Counted from the stretch's first letter, positions 1 through 6,635 are shown. The stretch: DNA of 29,769 bases from VGMD01 sp964552055 (GCA_964552055.1 CAZKFL010000026.1:1-29769), one strand, 5' to 3'. Made by a program: numbers and translations. The notes: a model not told the origin generated them from the letters alone.

Positions 1-85
1 ACCTGTTTTATGGAGGCTTCATTTGATGTCAACTAAAAGATACGTGAACAAGAAGTTTGACATTCTGACATTTGGTATTTGGATG

Positions 86-120
86 AAAAAAAAGACCCGC
101 AAAAAATTTTGTGGGTCTTT
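86..120 (-). terminator. Intrinsic terminator reading leftward
   Basis: An almost perfect inverted repeat runs from 91 to 120 (AAAGACCCGC pairs with GTGGGTCTTT, with one G-T pair, and the A/T pairs continue inward). Read on the minus strand, the stem is followed by eight Ts (complement of A86-A93), the classic intrinsic terminator form. On the plus strand only three Ts follow, so it should work mainly leftward. It directly follows a minus-strand TAA at 119-121 that ends a short remnant reading frame. Confidence 0.7.
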
Positions 121-199
121 AGTTATCTGGAGGTGGCTGGATGCGTTCAGAACTTTTGATTGGCGGAAAATTAGAGTAAAAACAGCGCAATATGCTCAT
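119..199 (-). pseudogene. Possible 3'-end remnant of a decayed gene
   Basis: On the minus strand a short open frame ends in TAA at 119-121, immediately before the terminator at 86-120. Its last residues read IQPPPDN. The frame is closed upstream by TAA and TGA codons, so only about 26 codons after an internal ATG remain. The close fit of stop codon and terminator suggests the tail of a former gene whose body has been lost. No family can be recognised from so short a stretch, and chance is possible. Confidence 0.25.
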
Positions 200-259
200 A
201 TTTAATGGGATTTAGATGATTCGAGCGCTAGTTCAAATTGCTCTTTTAAGTAAAGGTGC

Positions 260-345
260 AATGAAGGGATCATGCTGGAGATCCTGTGATTTAAAATATG
301 CGAATTGTGGAATCAGAAGCATGACTCTGTCATTGATTGAGGTGT
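260..345. repeat. Diverged palindromic repeat, copy 1
   Basis: About 85 bp that align nearly without gaps (one 1-nt indel) to 909-993. Shared blocks include AATGA, AAATAT, CGAAT, GAATC and ATGAC. In this copy the ends carry the complementary arms TCATGCT (270-276) and AGCATGA (318-324), so it could form a long-loop hairpin. There is no credible gene here: a 65-codon minus-strand frame crosses it, but its initiation region looks poor and the matching frame in copy 2 is broken by stops. Confidence 0.5.
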
Positions 346-456
346 AGCATGGAATATTTACAAAACGAGCATAGCTTAAGTGTGTTTTTGGATTAGGAAA
401 TAGAGTTGTCATGAATTGAGAAAATAACATTCTAAGTTATTTAATATTAATATAAT

Positions 457-485
457 TTGATAAATAAAGAATGCTGTAATATAAA
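457..485 (+). promoter_or_regulatory. Probable housekeeping promoter for the split ORF at 543
   Basis: TTGATA at 457-462 and TATAAA at 480-485 are separated by 17 bp, close to the sigma-70/sigma-66 consensus. The site lies about 55 bp upstream of the ATG at 543, which itself has a GGAGA ribosome binding site at 530-534. The sequence around it is AT-rich, which raises the chance of a spurious match. Confidence 0.5.
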
Positions 486-542
486 TTTATGTTTATGATT
501 ACATAAATATAAATAAATGCAAATATTATGGAGACAAATTAA

Positions 543-899
543 ATGAGCATAACAATAAACAATCAATCAAATATGGATTTAATGATATTTTTTATTGGTC
601 CTATAATAGCTAGTAGTTTGCGTTCACCACCACTTCTTCCTTCTAATTTAACGTTATTAAGTGACGGAATGACTTATGTATTAAAAAAAGGGCAAGGCGC
701 TACTATACAAAGCGGATCTCTATATGATCGTTGGAATAACCGAATAGTGTAGGTTATGTTTGCCTCTGAAATGAACGATCCTAATTCTTTTGCTTGTGCG
801 TTTGGTAATACCGCAAATCTAACTAGTTGCATTAGCCGCGGAGGCGCTGTCTATACGTTGAATACGGCGGGTGACACGATTACAATAACTAATGTGTAA
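543..899 (+). pseudogene. Small protein gene split by an in-frame amber codon
   Basis: ATG at 543 follows GGAGA at 530-534 with good spacing. The frame runs 69 codons to TAG at 750-752, then continues in the same frame from GTT (753) and ATG (756) for another 47 codons to TAA at 897-899. Read through, it is one protein of about 118 residues, rich in Thr, Ser, Asn and Ile, starting MSITINNQSN and ending GDTITITNV. Such a pattern suggests a small beta-sandwich protein. I do not recognise the family. One nonsense mutation in an otherwise intact gene is the simplest reading; amber readthrough or a sequencing error would look the same. It has its own likely promoter (457-485). Confidence 0.5.
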
Positions 900-908
900 G
901 AGCTAAAA

Positions 909-993
909 AATGATGGGGTCATATCTTCAATTTTGCTATTTGAAATATACGAATCGCAGAATCTCGGTATGACCCTGCCATATTATCATAGGT
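909..993. repeat. Diverged palindromic repeat, copy 2
   Basis: Second copy of the element at 260-345, in the same orientation. Its ends carry GGGGTCATA near 915-923 and TATGACCCT near 968-976, complementary apart from one G-T pair. The two copies differ inside the arms, yet each copy's arms still pair with each other, which suggests that the hairpin matters. It begins 10 bp after the stop codon of the split ORF. Confidence 0.5.
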
Positions 994-1065
994 TAAAATG
1001 ATTTCCATTTAAAAATTGGGTTTTAGTAATTGGTGTAAACGGCCTAATGTCGTTAATGAACAAGA

Positions 1066-1085
1066 AGCACCGACGTTCCGGTGTC
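1066..1085 (-). terminator. Weak terminator-like hairpin after the caspase-like gene
   Basis: CACCG (1068-1072) pairs with CGGTG (1079-1083) around a 6-nt loop, directly beyond the TAA (1086-1088) of the minus-strand gene. The minus-strand sequence after the stem is T-rich (CTTCTTGTT) but has no long T-run. Position supports a terminator, but the stem is short. Confidence 0.4.
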
Positions 1086-2297
1086 TTACCTTGGGGGAGG
1101 AGGCAGAAAAACAATATTACTCTTCTCTTTATAAGCAATTGCCGGTGGATGCCCCAAAGTGGCTGCTTTGTCTAAATAATAATTAAGTCCAGTGCCCATA
1201 AATTGAAGAAAATAGGCAAAAGGATCCTTAGCTTTCTCAGCAATTTCAAGTATATATGGTCTTGCATATGAGTACGTAGCTCTACTAAAACACTCTAATG
1301 CATATTTCGAATTTTCATATAGTTTATATTGTAGAATCCCAAATGCTGTATATTTCCAAGGGTTTGTATCTGAAATATCAGTAGTTTCAGGATTGGCAAA
1401 ATAAAGCAGAACTTCTGCTAATGCATTTCCCTTAGTAGCCAAGTCTCCAAGCGTTTCTAAAAAAGGGATAAAACAATCGAGATCTTTCTTAAGGATAAAT
1501 ATCGCATCCTCTAAAATATATTTCATTAACATTCCATCATTTAAATCTTTGGAATTTTCACGAATATAACTTACTATCAAGAAGGCCACTGCTTGTGGAG
1601 AAAATTCCTTAAAAAACTCACAAATTCCAGGAACTCCCCCTCCTCGACAAACGACGCTATACATCTGATCTGAGAGTTTCGCAAATCGTTCATCAACGTC
1701 AGCTGACCCGGTCAGCGCGACAACTTCTTTATCTATTAAATTAGGAGGAACGAGATAAAAGTGGCAATAAACCTCAACCTCTGGAGGTGGCCTACAAACA
1801 TAAAGCCCTCCTTTATGAATAGCTTCAGAAGCTAAAACAGTCGCCTCAGGCATTTTTCTTCTGAATGCCGGAGCCATCTCTTGGGAACCTCTACAAACGT
1901 CGAGCACAATAGTCGCCTTTGGATGTAATTGCTTTAATGTTAATTCTGCAACTCCAGCTACAGTAAGATATGTGCTTCCAAACTGAATTCCCCCCACATT
2001 ATGTGCGCCAATAATTAATAATTGAATTTTTCTACCGTCTAATGGAATCTTTCTTAATGAGTTATCAATATCCGCATCATCACAGACCACATGATATACA
2101 TGGTATTTTCCATGGACCATTAAACTTTCATACATAAGGTGAGCTCTTCCCTCGGAAAGAGACTTCCCCTCCATAACTTCTGGCGAATCTATAATAACCG
2201 CTACACGGCTCGGATCAGGCAGGCTCCCTCGAGCAAAAGTAAGGAAATCATCAAGATAATGAGGCCTTTTAAATAATGAAATCGGGTGAAAACACAT
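1086..2297 (-). CDS. Caspase-fold (clan CD-like) protein with helical C-terminal half
   Basis: 403 residues, with no signal peptide or membrane segment. The start is supported by AGGAG about 7 nt upstream and a promoter at 2333-2361. The N-terminal half has the order expected of a caspase/CHAT-type cysteine peptidase. A hydrophobic strand leads to His99 (IIGAHNVGG, residues 95-103). A second hydrophobic strand leads to Cys135 in IVLDVCRGSQ (130-139), closely resembling the QACRG motif of caspases. The C-terminal half (about 230-400) is helical and includes segments such as KAATLGHPPAIAYKEK that look like Sel1/TPR-type repeats. From family knowledge such enzymes cleave proteins after acidic or basic residues; the substrate here is unknown. 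It might act on host proteins, or as a bacterial self-defence or toxin protease. Remote homology is inferred from motifs only. Confidence 0.55.
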   Translation of the reverse strand: MCFHPISLFKRPHYLDDFLTFARGSLPDPSRVAVIIDSPEVMEGKSLSEGRAHLMYESLMVHGKYHVYHVVCDDADIDNSLRKIPLDGRKIQLLIIGAHNVGGIQFGSTYLTVAGVAELTLKQLHPKATIVLDVCRGSQEMAPAFRRKMPEATVLASEAIHKGGLYVCRPPPEVEVYCHFYLVPPNLIDKEVVALTGSADVDERFAKLSDQMYSVVCRGGGVPGICEFFKEFSPQAVAFLIVSYIRENSKDLNDGMLMKYILEDAIFILKKDLDCFIPFLETLGDLATKGNALAEVLLYFANPETTDISDTNPWKYTAFGILQYKLYENSKYALECFSRATYSYARPYILEIAEKAKDPFAYFLQFMGTGLNYYLDKAATLGHPPAIAYKEKSNIVFLPPPPR

Positions 2298-2332
2298 GAC
2301 AATCTCCTATTTAGGCTATAAATTACAGCGCA

Positions 2333-2361
2333 ATTGTACATTTATTAGATTATTCTCACAA
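2333..2361 (-). promoter_or_regulatory. Probable promoter of the caspase-like gene
   Basis: On the minus strand TTGTGA (2361-2356) and TACAAT (2338-2333) are separated by exactly 17 bp. The -10 box lies 35 bp upstream of the ATG at 2297, which allows a short leader with the AGGAG site. This gives the gene a promoter of its own, apart from the broken barrel gene upstream of it. Confidence 0.5.
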
Positions 2362-2387
2362 CTCTTTCAGATTGAGAACAGAACCCA

Positions 2388-3014
2388 TTAAAATGGCTTT
2401 GCAGTGACTTTTAGGTAATAAAAGGTCCCTTTAGATAATTCTTTATGATTCAGGGGAAAGCCGATGTCATAGCTGATGCCGAGGGAGTAAGGACCGGTAA
2501 AACGAAAGCCGCATCCAGCTCCTGTAATGTAGGTGCTAGTACCGCCGTTGAATATGGCTCCGCCTGTATCCACAAATCCAACGAGCTGAAGGGCTTCCCT
2601 CCATTTTCTTTTCATCCAGAAAAAATTACGGTCCATAAATATGGGCAAGGGAAACCTTGTTTCAAAATTTGCATAGTAATCGCTGTCTCCTAAAGCAACT
2701 GATAAAGGGTAGCCTCGAACAGAATTCGATCCACCTATATATAGTTGTTGTGGCTGGGTTAATTTGCTTGGACTCCACTGGCCGGTAAAATGAAGGTAGA
2801 GCATCCACTCTCTATAAAGTTTTTGAATGCGATCATAGTCTAAATTAATTTGAAAAAACTGGCCTCCTCCGCCAATTCTAGAAGATTCCAGACTAACAGG
2901 GCTCAAACCTCCAAATAAATTGGGTATCCCTCCCCCCATTCTCACATTCAAATAATCTCTTCCTCCTCCCGAATTATAATGATCAAATAAAATGCCCCCT
3001 GTCAAAACACGCAA
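2388..3014 (-). pseudogene. 5'-truncated Omp85/TpsB-type outer-membrane barrel
   Basis: This is the C-terminal beta-barrel part of an Omp85-superfamily protein (BamA or ShlB/FhaC type). Residues 94-102 read GGSNSVRGY, the conserved VRGY/F motif of the loop that inserts into the barrel, followed by alternating strands (NFETRFPLP). The protein ends in Phe (VTAKPF), the usual C-terminal signal of outer-membrane barrels. Full family members are about 500-800 residues with POTRA domains at the N-terminus; here only about 208 codons remain. The first usable start is TTG at 3014, without a convincing ribosome site. In frame upstream there are only a few more plausible codons before TGA inside the 12-bp repeat array (3024-3083). 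So the 5' part seems to have been lost at that junction, and function is unlikely. Confidence 0.75.
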
Positions 3015-3023
3015 CTTATCAAA

Positions 3024-3083
3024 TGTTCCGCGTCAGGCCTGATATTCTGTTCCGCGTCATGTTCCGCGTCATGCCTGATATTC
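3024..3083. repeat. 60-bp array of five 12-bp units (A-B-A-A-B')
   Basis: Unit A, TGTTCCGCGTCA, occurs exactly three times (3024-3035, 3048-3059, 3060-3071). Unit B is GGCCTGATATTC (3036-3047) and TGCCTGATATTC (3072-3083). It can also be read as two 24-bp AB units with an extra A between them. The G+C-rich A unit stands out from the AT-rich surroundings. The array sits exactly where the Omp85 reading frame is broken, so it may mark a recombination or insertion scar. Five units without spacers do not make a CRISPR. Confidence 0.85.
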
Positions 3084-3150
3084 TGACATTTTTTTGGACA
3101 TTGAAGGTGTAAGGGCTAGTGCGATAAATGTAAAGTATTGAGGAAGTGGA

Positions 3151-3224
3151 TGGGGCAACCAGGACTTGAACCTGGGACCTGCGGATTATGAGTCCGACGC
3201 TCTAACCAACTGAGCTATTGCCCC
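3151..3224 (-). tRNA. tRNA with CAU anticodon (tRNA-Met, or tRNA-Ile2)
   Basis: On the minus strand a 74-nt cloverleaf begins GGGGCAATAGCTC. It has a D-loop AGTTGGT, an anticodon loop CTCATAA (anticodon CAU), a T-arm containing GGTTCAAGTCC, an acceptor stem GGGGCAA/TTGCCCC and discriminator A. CCA is not encoded. The full acceptor pairing argues against the initiator tRNA. Elongator Met and lysidine-modified Ile2 share the CUCAUAA loop, and I cannot separate them by eye. It has a strong promoter at 3247-3275. Confidence 0.93.
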
Positions 3225-3246
3225 AACTTGGGAAAGTTATGGATGA

Positions 3247-3275
3247 ATTATATTGAAGTGTGAGGGAAATTGCAA
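3247..3275 (-). promoter_or_regulatory. Strong promoter of the CAU tRNA
   Basis: On the minus strand TTGCAA (3275-3270) and TATAAT (3252-3247) are separated by 17 bp, and the -10 box lies 22 bp before the first base of the tRNA. The -35 box overlaps the base of the terminator stem at 3269-3303, so the two signals are packed together. Confidence 0.75.
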
Positions 3276-3303
3276 GCGATTCTTTTGAGGAATCGCTTGT
3301 AAT
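3269..3303 (-). terminator. Terminator hairpin after the outer-membrane protein gene
   Basis: CAAGCGATTC (3273-3282) pairs perfectly with GAATCGCTTG (3290-3299) around a 7-nt loop, and four more pairs extend the base (3269-3272 with 3300-3303). It starts about 10 bp beyond the stop codon of the minus-strand beta-barrel gene. The T-run after it on the minus strand is short (ATTT), so it may also act as an mRNA-stabilising 3' hairpin. Confidence 0.65.
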
Positions 3304-3313
3304 TAGTTTGTGA

Positions 3314-3940
3314 TTAGAAACCGGCTCCGAATGAGAGTTCGGCTATTGGCCCCGGTTTGGAGTCGCCTCTGAAGTATTGGGGGATCACGGGTTGACTTAG
3401 GTTGAGTTCGATGAATGAGGTGAGAATGGTTGTTCTAAGTAATTCAAATCCGAGTGTTAAATGGGGAATGAGACCGGTAAATTTTTGATCTTGATAAGAG
3501 GTGTGATAGACATAATCGTATTCATCTGCTACAGTTTCGTATTTTTTATGGCTGCAGCCGCCCCAACCCATTCCTATTCCTGAGTATAGGCAGGAGTTTG
3601 TTTTTGGTGTGAAGTAGTAGAGGTAGGAAACTTTTGGTGTGGTCCAGGTGATGAAGCGCTCAGATTTTGCCCAGCCGGCTCCTTCGTTGTAGTTGAAGGA
3701 GATGTCAATGCCGGAGTGGCCAAAGGCTCTTCGGTAGCCGAGTCCAAAACCGGGGAAAAAATTTGCGCCGTGTTGTGTTTGCGCGTCTGCTGCGGCTCTT
3801 AGGTAAAATGAACCTTTGCGAACGGGGGATTCAATTGGCATTGCTTTTCTTATATAATCTCCTGCTGGTGGTAGAGGGGTTACATCTGCAAAGCAAAGTG
3901 CGCTAGCTAAAAGGAAAAAAGCAGTTAGTTGTTTTCTCAT
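3314..3940 (-). CDS. Outer-membrane beta-barrel protein with signal peptide
   Basis: 208 residues. It begins with a signal peptide (MRKQLTAFFLLASALCFA, likely cut before DVTP). The rest has alternating polar/aromatic strands, for example GFGLGYRRAFGHSGIDISFN and PKVSYLYYFTP, and ends in AELSFGAGF with C-terminal Phe, typical of small 8-10-stranded outer-membrane barrels. Cys117, Cys128 and the signal-peptide region hold the few cysteines. It should sit in the outer membrane; no ligand or pore function can be read from the sequence. A ribosome site AAAGGTG precedes the ATG, a near-consensus promoter lies at 3973-4002 and a terminator hairpin at 3269-3303, so it is probably monocistronic and well expressed. 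It is distinct from the major porin OmpA, which is about twice as long. Confidence 0.75.
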   Translation of the reverse strand: MRKQLTAFFLLASALCFADVTPLPPAGDYIRKAMPIESPVRKGSFYLRAAADAQTQHGANFFPGFGLGYRRAFGHSGIDISFNYNEGAGWAKSERFITWTTPKVSYLYYFTPKTNSCLYSGIGMGWGGCSHKKYETVADEYDYVYHTSYQDQKFTGLIPHLTLGFELLRTTILTSFIELNLSQPVIPQYFRGDSKPGPIAELSFGAGF

Positions 3941-3972
3941 AAATTCACCTTTTGGGTTGTTGTGAAAAGAAA

Positions 3973-4002
3973 ATTATATCTAATGTAGGTGATTTATTTC
4001 AA
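3973..4002 (-). promoter_or_regulatory. Near-consensus promoter of the outer-membrane protein gene
   Basis: On the minus strand TTGAAA (4002-3997) and a perfect TATAAT (3978-3973) are separated by 18 bp, about 33 bp upstream of the ATG at 3940. It begins just after the stop codon of the 701-residue protein gene at 4008. Confidence 0.75.
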
Positions 4003-4007
4003 GGTGG

Positions 4008-6113
4008 TTAATTTTCTATGAGAAACCCGTCGTCGGCAGGTGGGTGATTGGGGCCGATTGCAAGTCTGTTTGTAAAGTATTTATAGTAAACAGATAGTGC
4101 TTGATTGTGGTTTTGGACAGAAAAGAAGATGTTTGAGGTCCATTCTGTGCCGTGGATGGTACCCATTTTGCGGTTCATTTGGTAGAGTGGGGTGATTTTT
4201 CCGCGCCAGTATTCAGGGGGGCCGAAGAGGAGAACAGGAGCTGCTGGCCTATTGCCGACTTGTGTGCGGAGAAGTTCCAGTGCGTGTTCAAAGTCAGTGC
4301 CAACGCCGCCTTGGCAAAAGATCGGAAAATCAAGGCCAAATTCGGATTGGCGGATGATGATTTGCTCTAGACTGTAGGTCATTTTTGCTTGGATATAGGG
4401 GTTCATAGGCTCTTCTTCTTCGCCTGCTTCATGGGGCTTTTGGAAGTCGACTGCGTGGCCGCAAGAGAGAAGATCGAGCTCATTTGCGATTTGGTTGCCC
4501 ATCGACATGACGCCGGGTCCGCCTCCAGTACTAATTGCTATCGATGTTTCTGGATTTAACTTGTCGTGATCAAGCTCGTTTTGCATTTGCATAAGGCCTT
4601 TGAAAAGAAGTTTAAACTCTTCTCGATATTCGGATTCGCTAAGACGTGAGCCATAAATGCCAAAAAAAGTTGCCTTTTTAAAGTCTTTGACCTTGTGAAC
4701 AGGGACAAACATTCCAAAGTCTTTGTCTGATCTTAACACGTATTTTAGGAGTAGTTGGGAGGTGAAATCGACCCAAAAAACATCTACTGAGGCCTTTGCT
4801 AGGTCTAGCAACAATGTTCTATCATCGTGTGAGAAATATTCGCCGTAACGCTGGGATGGCTTTTTGAAATAAATTGCTTTTAGGCAGCGGGTCACACGTT
4901 CGTTTAGTAAAAAGCTTTTGAGTAGAGGGGCTGGCAGGTAGGTGCTCAGCACAACTCCTTGACTTGTAATGTGTCCCTCTTGCATTGCTTTTACAATTGT
5001 ATACATCGCCTGGGACTTGATAAAACTTTTTAAAACGGCCTGATCTTTTCGGTCTTCAGGAGGGACAATTAAATTTCCTTCGATGGGAAGATCTGATAAG
5101 AGCCAGCTTGATTCACATAGGTTTACAAGATGATCACCTTTAACAATAAAGGTGCAAGCTTGTTTGTCAGGTGCTGTATCAAAAGCTTGAAAAAGGGTTT
5201 CTGGTTTATCTAGACATTCGCGAAGAAGGTCTCGATCTGAAAAAAAGAAATACTCCCGGTATGATTCAAGTGTGTAAAACTCAAGGGGGATATGGTTGAT
5301 CTCTTTATCGCTTGTTCCGTGAAATTCAAATATATTACCTGTTAATTCTGCTGGTTCTATAATGTCTGCAGATGCATGGCAAAATCCAGGTGGAAGCTCC
5401 TCATGAACGACCCTAGCAAAAAGTGTTCGAATGCTCATATTTATAGTTTTGATAAGAAGCATACCTCCGTCAGGAATTTTTTTTGGGGCATCTAGTGCCA
5501 TTTGATGGAGAAATAGAGATGACCTAAAATGGGTGGCCGGATTTTTTAGCCCCTTAATAATGGTATTTAAAAAACCAAATACTGCTTCATCATAGACCCA
5601 AATTCCTGGCAAGAGGGGAATTTGAACAATTGTTCGGTTTTTTTCCTTTTCTTCAATAATGATTTCAGTTTTATATCCCTCTCCAATCACTAATAGGGGA
5701 TTACCGAATTCATCTGATTTTCCAAGTAACCTATGTAGATAGTCAGCATTTCTGACTCGTCTTCTATCATCTGCTGCAAAAAGTTTTCCTAAATAGATAC
5801 CATCTGTAAATAAACTTAATAGTTTTTCTCCAATGGGGTTAAACGCTTTAAGTTTTACAAGTACTTCGACTACACCAAGCTTTGGAGAAAAGTCAAAGGA
5901 GACGCCCCTGCCATCAACACCAAGCTGTGCAAAAGTGCTTTTTATATTAAATTGCACTAAATTGGGGTCTATATCGAATCCCTTAAAATAGGGTGAGATC
6001 TTTTCAATCAAAACTGTAGTCTCTAACTCGCTTTTGCTTATAACTTTGGTGTTCTTGCTTTTCCCATCTGGGGTGATCAAGTCAAACGGATGTGAGAATA
6101 TATTCCTGGGCAT
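4008..6113 (-). CDS. Large protein with C-terminal LOG-type Rossmann domain
   Basis: 701 residues. The C-terminal part (about 480-650) is a LOG/TIGR00730-like nucleotide-binding domain. A first strand is seen at 482-490 (TFFGIYGSR), the glycine-rich GGGPGVM at 530-536, and QGGVGTDFE at 601-609, matching the family motif PGGxGTxxE except that the proline is Gln601. LOG proteins hydrolyse nucleoside 5'-monophosphates such as cytokinin ribotides, but they are usually about 190 residues. The roughly 480-residue N-terminal extension has no motif I recognise and no signal peptide or membrane span. It contains charged and beta-rich stretches. There is no clear Shine-Dalgarno before the ATG, so a nearby alternative start is possible. 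Soluble and cytoplasmic by appearance; the substrate is unknown. Confidence 0.65.
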   Translation of the reverse strand: MPRNIFSHPFDLITPDGKSKNTKVISKSELETTVLIEKISPYFKGFDIDPNLVQFNIKSTFAQLGVDGRGVSFDFSPKLGVVEVLVKLKAFNPIGEKLLSLFTDGIYLGKLFAADDRRRVRNADYLHRLLGKSDEFGNPLLVIGEGYKTEIIIEEKEKNRTIVQIPLLPGIWVYDEAVFGFLNTIIKGLKNPATHFRSSLFLHQMALDAPKKIPDGGMLLIKTINMSIRTLFARVVHEELPPGFCHASADIIEPAELTGNIFEFHGTSDKEINHIPLEFYTLESYREYFFFSDRDLLRECLDKPETLFQAFDTAPDKQACTFIVKGDHLVNLCESSWLLSDLPIEGNLIVPPEDRKDQAVLKSFIKSQAMYTIVKAMQEGHITSQGVVLSTYLPAPLLKSFLLNERVTRCLKAIYFKKPSQRYGEYFSHDDRTLLLDLAKASVDVFWVDFTSQLLLKYVLRSDKDFGMFVPVHKVKDFKKATFFGIYGSRLSESEYREEFKLLFKGLMQMQNELDHDKLNPETSIAISTGGGPGVMSMGNQIANELDLLSCGHAVDFQKPHEAGEEEEPMNPYIQAKMTYSLEQIIIRQSEFGLDFPIFCQGGVGTDFEHALELLRTQVGNRPAAPVLLFGPPEYWRGKITPLYQMNRKMGTIHGTEWTSNIFFSVQNHNQALSVYYKYFTNRLAIGPNHPPADDGFLIEN

Positions 6114-6242
6114 AACTAAACTTAGCCTGGTTTGACTAATTTCCTGAAAGAAAAATTTGCTTTACCAATACGCTTACTATCAATGAACTCTAGTATTTCG
6201 CTTTTTTTGGTAATCTTAAGTTTGTAATAAAAAGGAGATCAT

Positions 6243-6635
6243 ATGTCTGAAGAATTATATCACCAATTATTAAACAGTTTAGTGGGCATTTGGGCTCAGG
6301 TATTTAATTTTACAACTATGCTACTCAGTGGTGGAACTTGGGCAGCGACAGAGAAAGTTGATGATAATGATATGCATGCAAGTGAAGTTGGGGTATTTTT
6401 TGAAAGTTTGACTCTTTTGCAGGTACAGCTTTTAACTCAGATTGAAAAGTTGCCTCCTGATGATTATGGAGATATTAAAGCAGGGCTAGAAGCAATGCAG
6501 GATAATTGGCAGTTAACTCCTGGCGAAAAAGATTTTCATCCGCTTTTAATTATTTCACTTTGCAGAGCCAGTATGGACACTGTGGATGATATCAGCAACA
6601 TTTTGCAAACGCTTAGCAAAGGCAATTCTTCATGA
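6243..6635 (+). CDS. Small acidic protein of unknown function, first of a pair
   Basis: 130 residues, acidic and mostly helical, with no signal peptide. AAGGAG about 6 nt upstream of the ATG makes the start secure. It begins with MSEELYHQLLNSLVGIWAQV; a moderately hydrophobic helix (LVGIWAQVFNFTTMLLSGGTW, about residues 13-33) is the only apolar stretch. I recognise no family. It lies divergent from the LOG-domain gene. Its stop codon overlaps the next gene's start by 4 bp, so the two are translationally coupled and probably act together, perhaps as a complex or as effector and chaperone. That role is conjecture. Confidence 0.65.
   Translation: MSEELYHQLLNSLVGIWAQVFNFTTMLLSGGTWAATEKVDDNDMHASEVGVFFESLTLLQVQLLTQIEKLPPDDYGDIKAGLEAMQDNWQLTPGEKDFHPLLIISLCRASMDTVDDISNILQTLSKGNSS

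Noticed and set aside
121..170. Possible tmRNA or tRNA 3' end (GGAGGTGGCTGGATGCG)
   Set aside because: The first bases resemble the end of a tmRNA on the minus strand, but no T-arm or acceptor pairing follows.
26..205. Plus-strand 59-codon ORF with a GGAGG site before its ATG
   Set aside because: It runs straight through the terminator hairpin at 86-120, has an odd Trp/Lys/Arg-rich composition and resembles nothing known. The good ribosome-site match alone is not enough.
233..430. Minus-strand 65-codon ORF
   Set aside because: It crosses repeat copy 1, and the equivalent frame in copy 2 is interrupted by stops, so the coding look is probably accidental.
2445..2693. Plus-strand ORF opposite the Omp85 fragment
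   Set aside because: It is antisense to a sequence with clear barrel motifs; its own translation has no recognisable features.
3024..3083. CRISPR array
   Set aside because: Units are 12 bp, directly adjacent and without unique spacers, and no cas gene is present.
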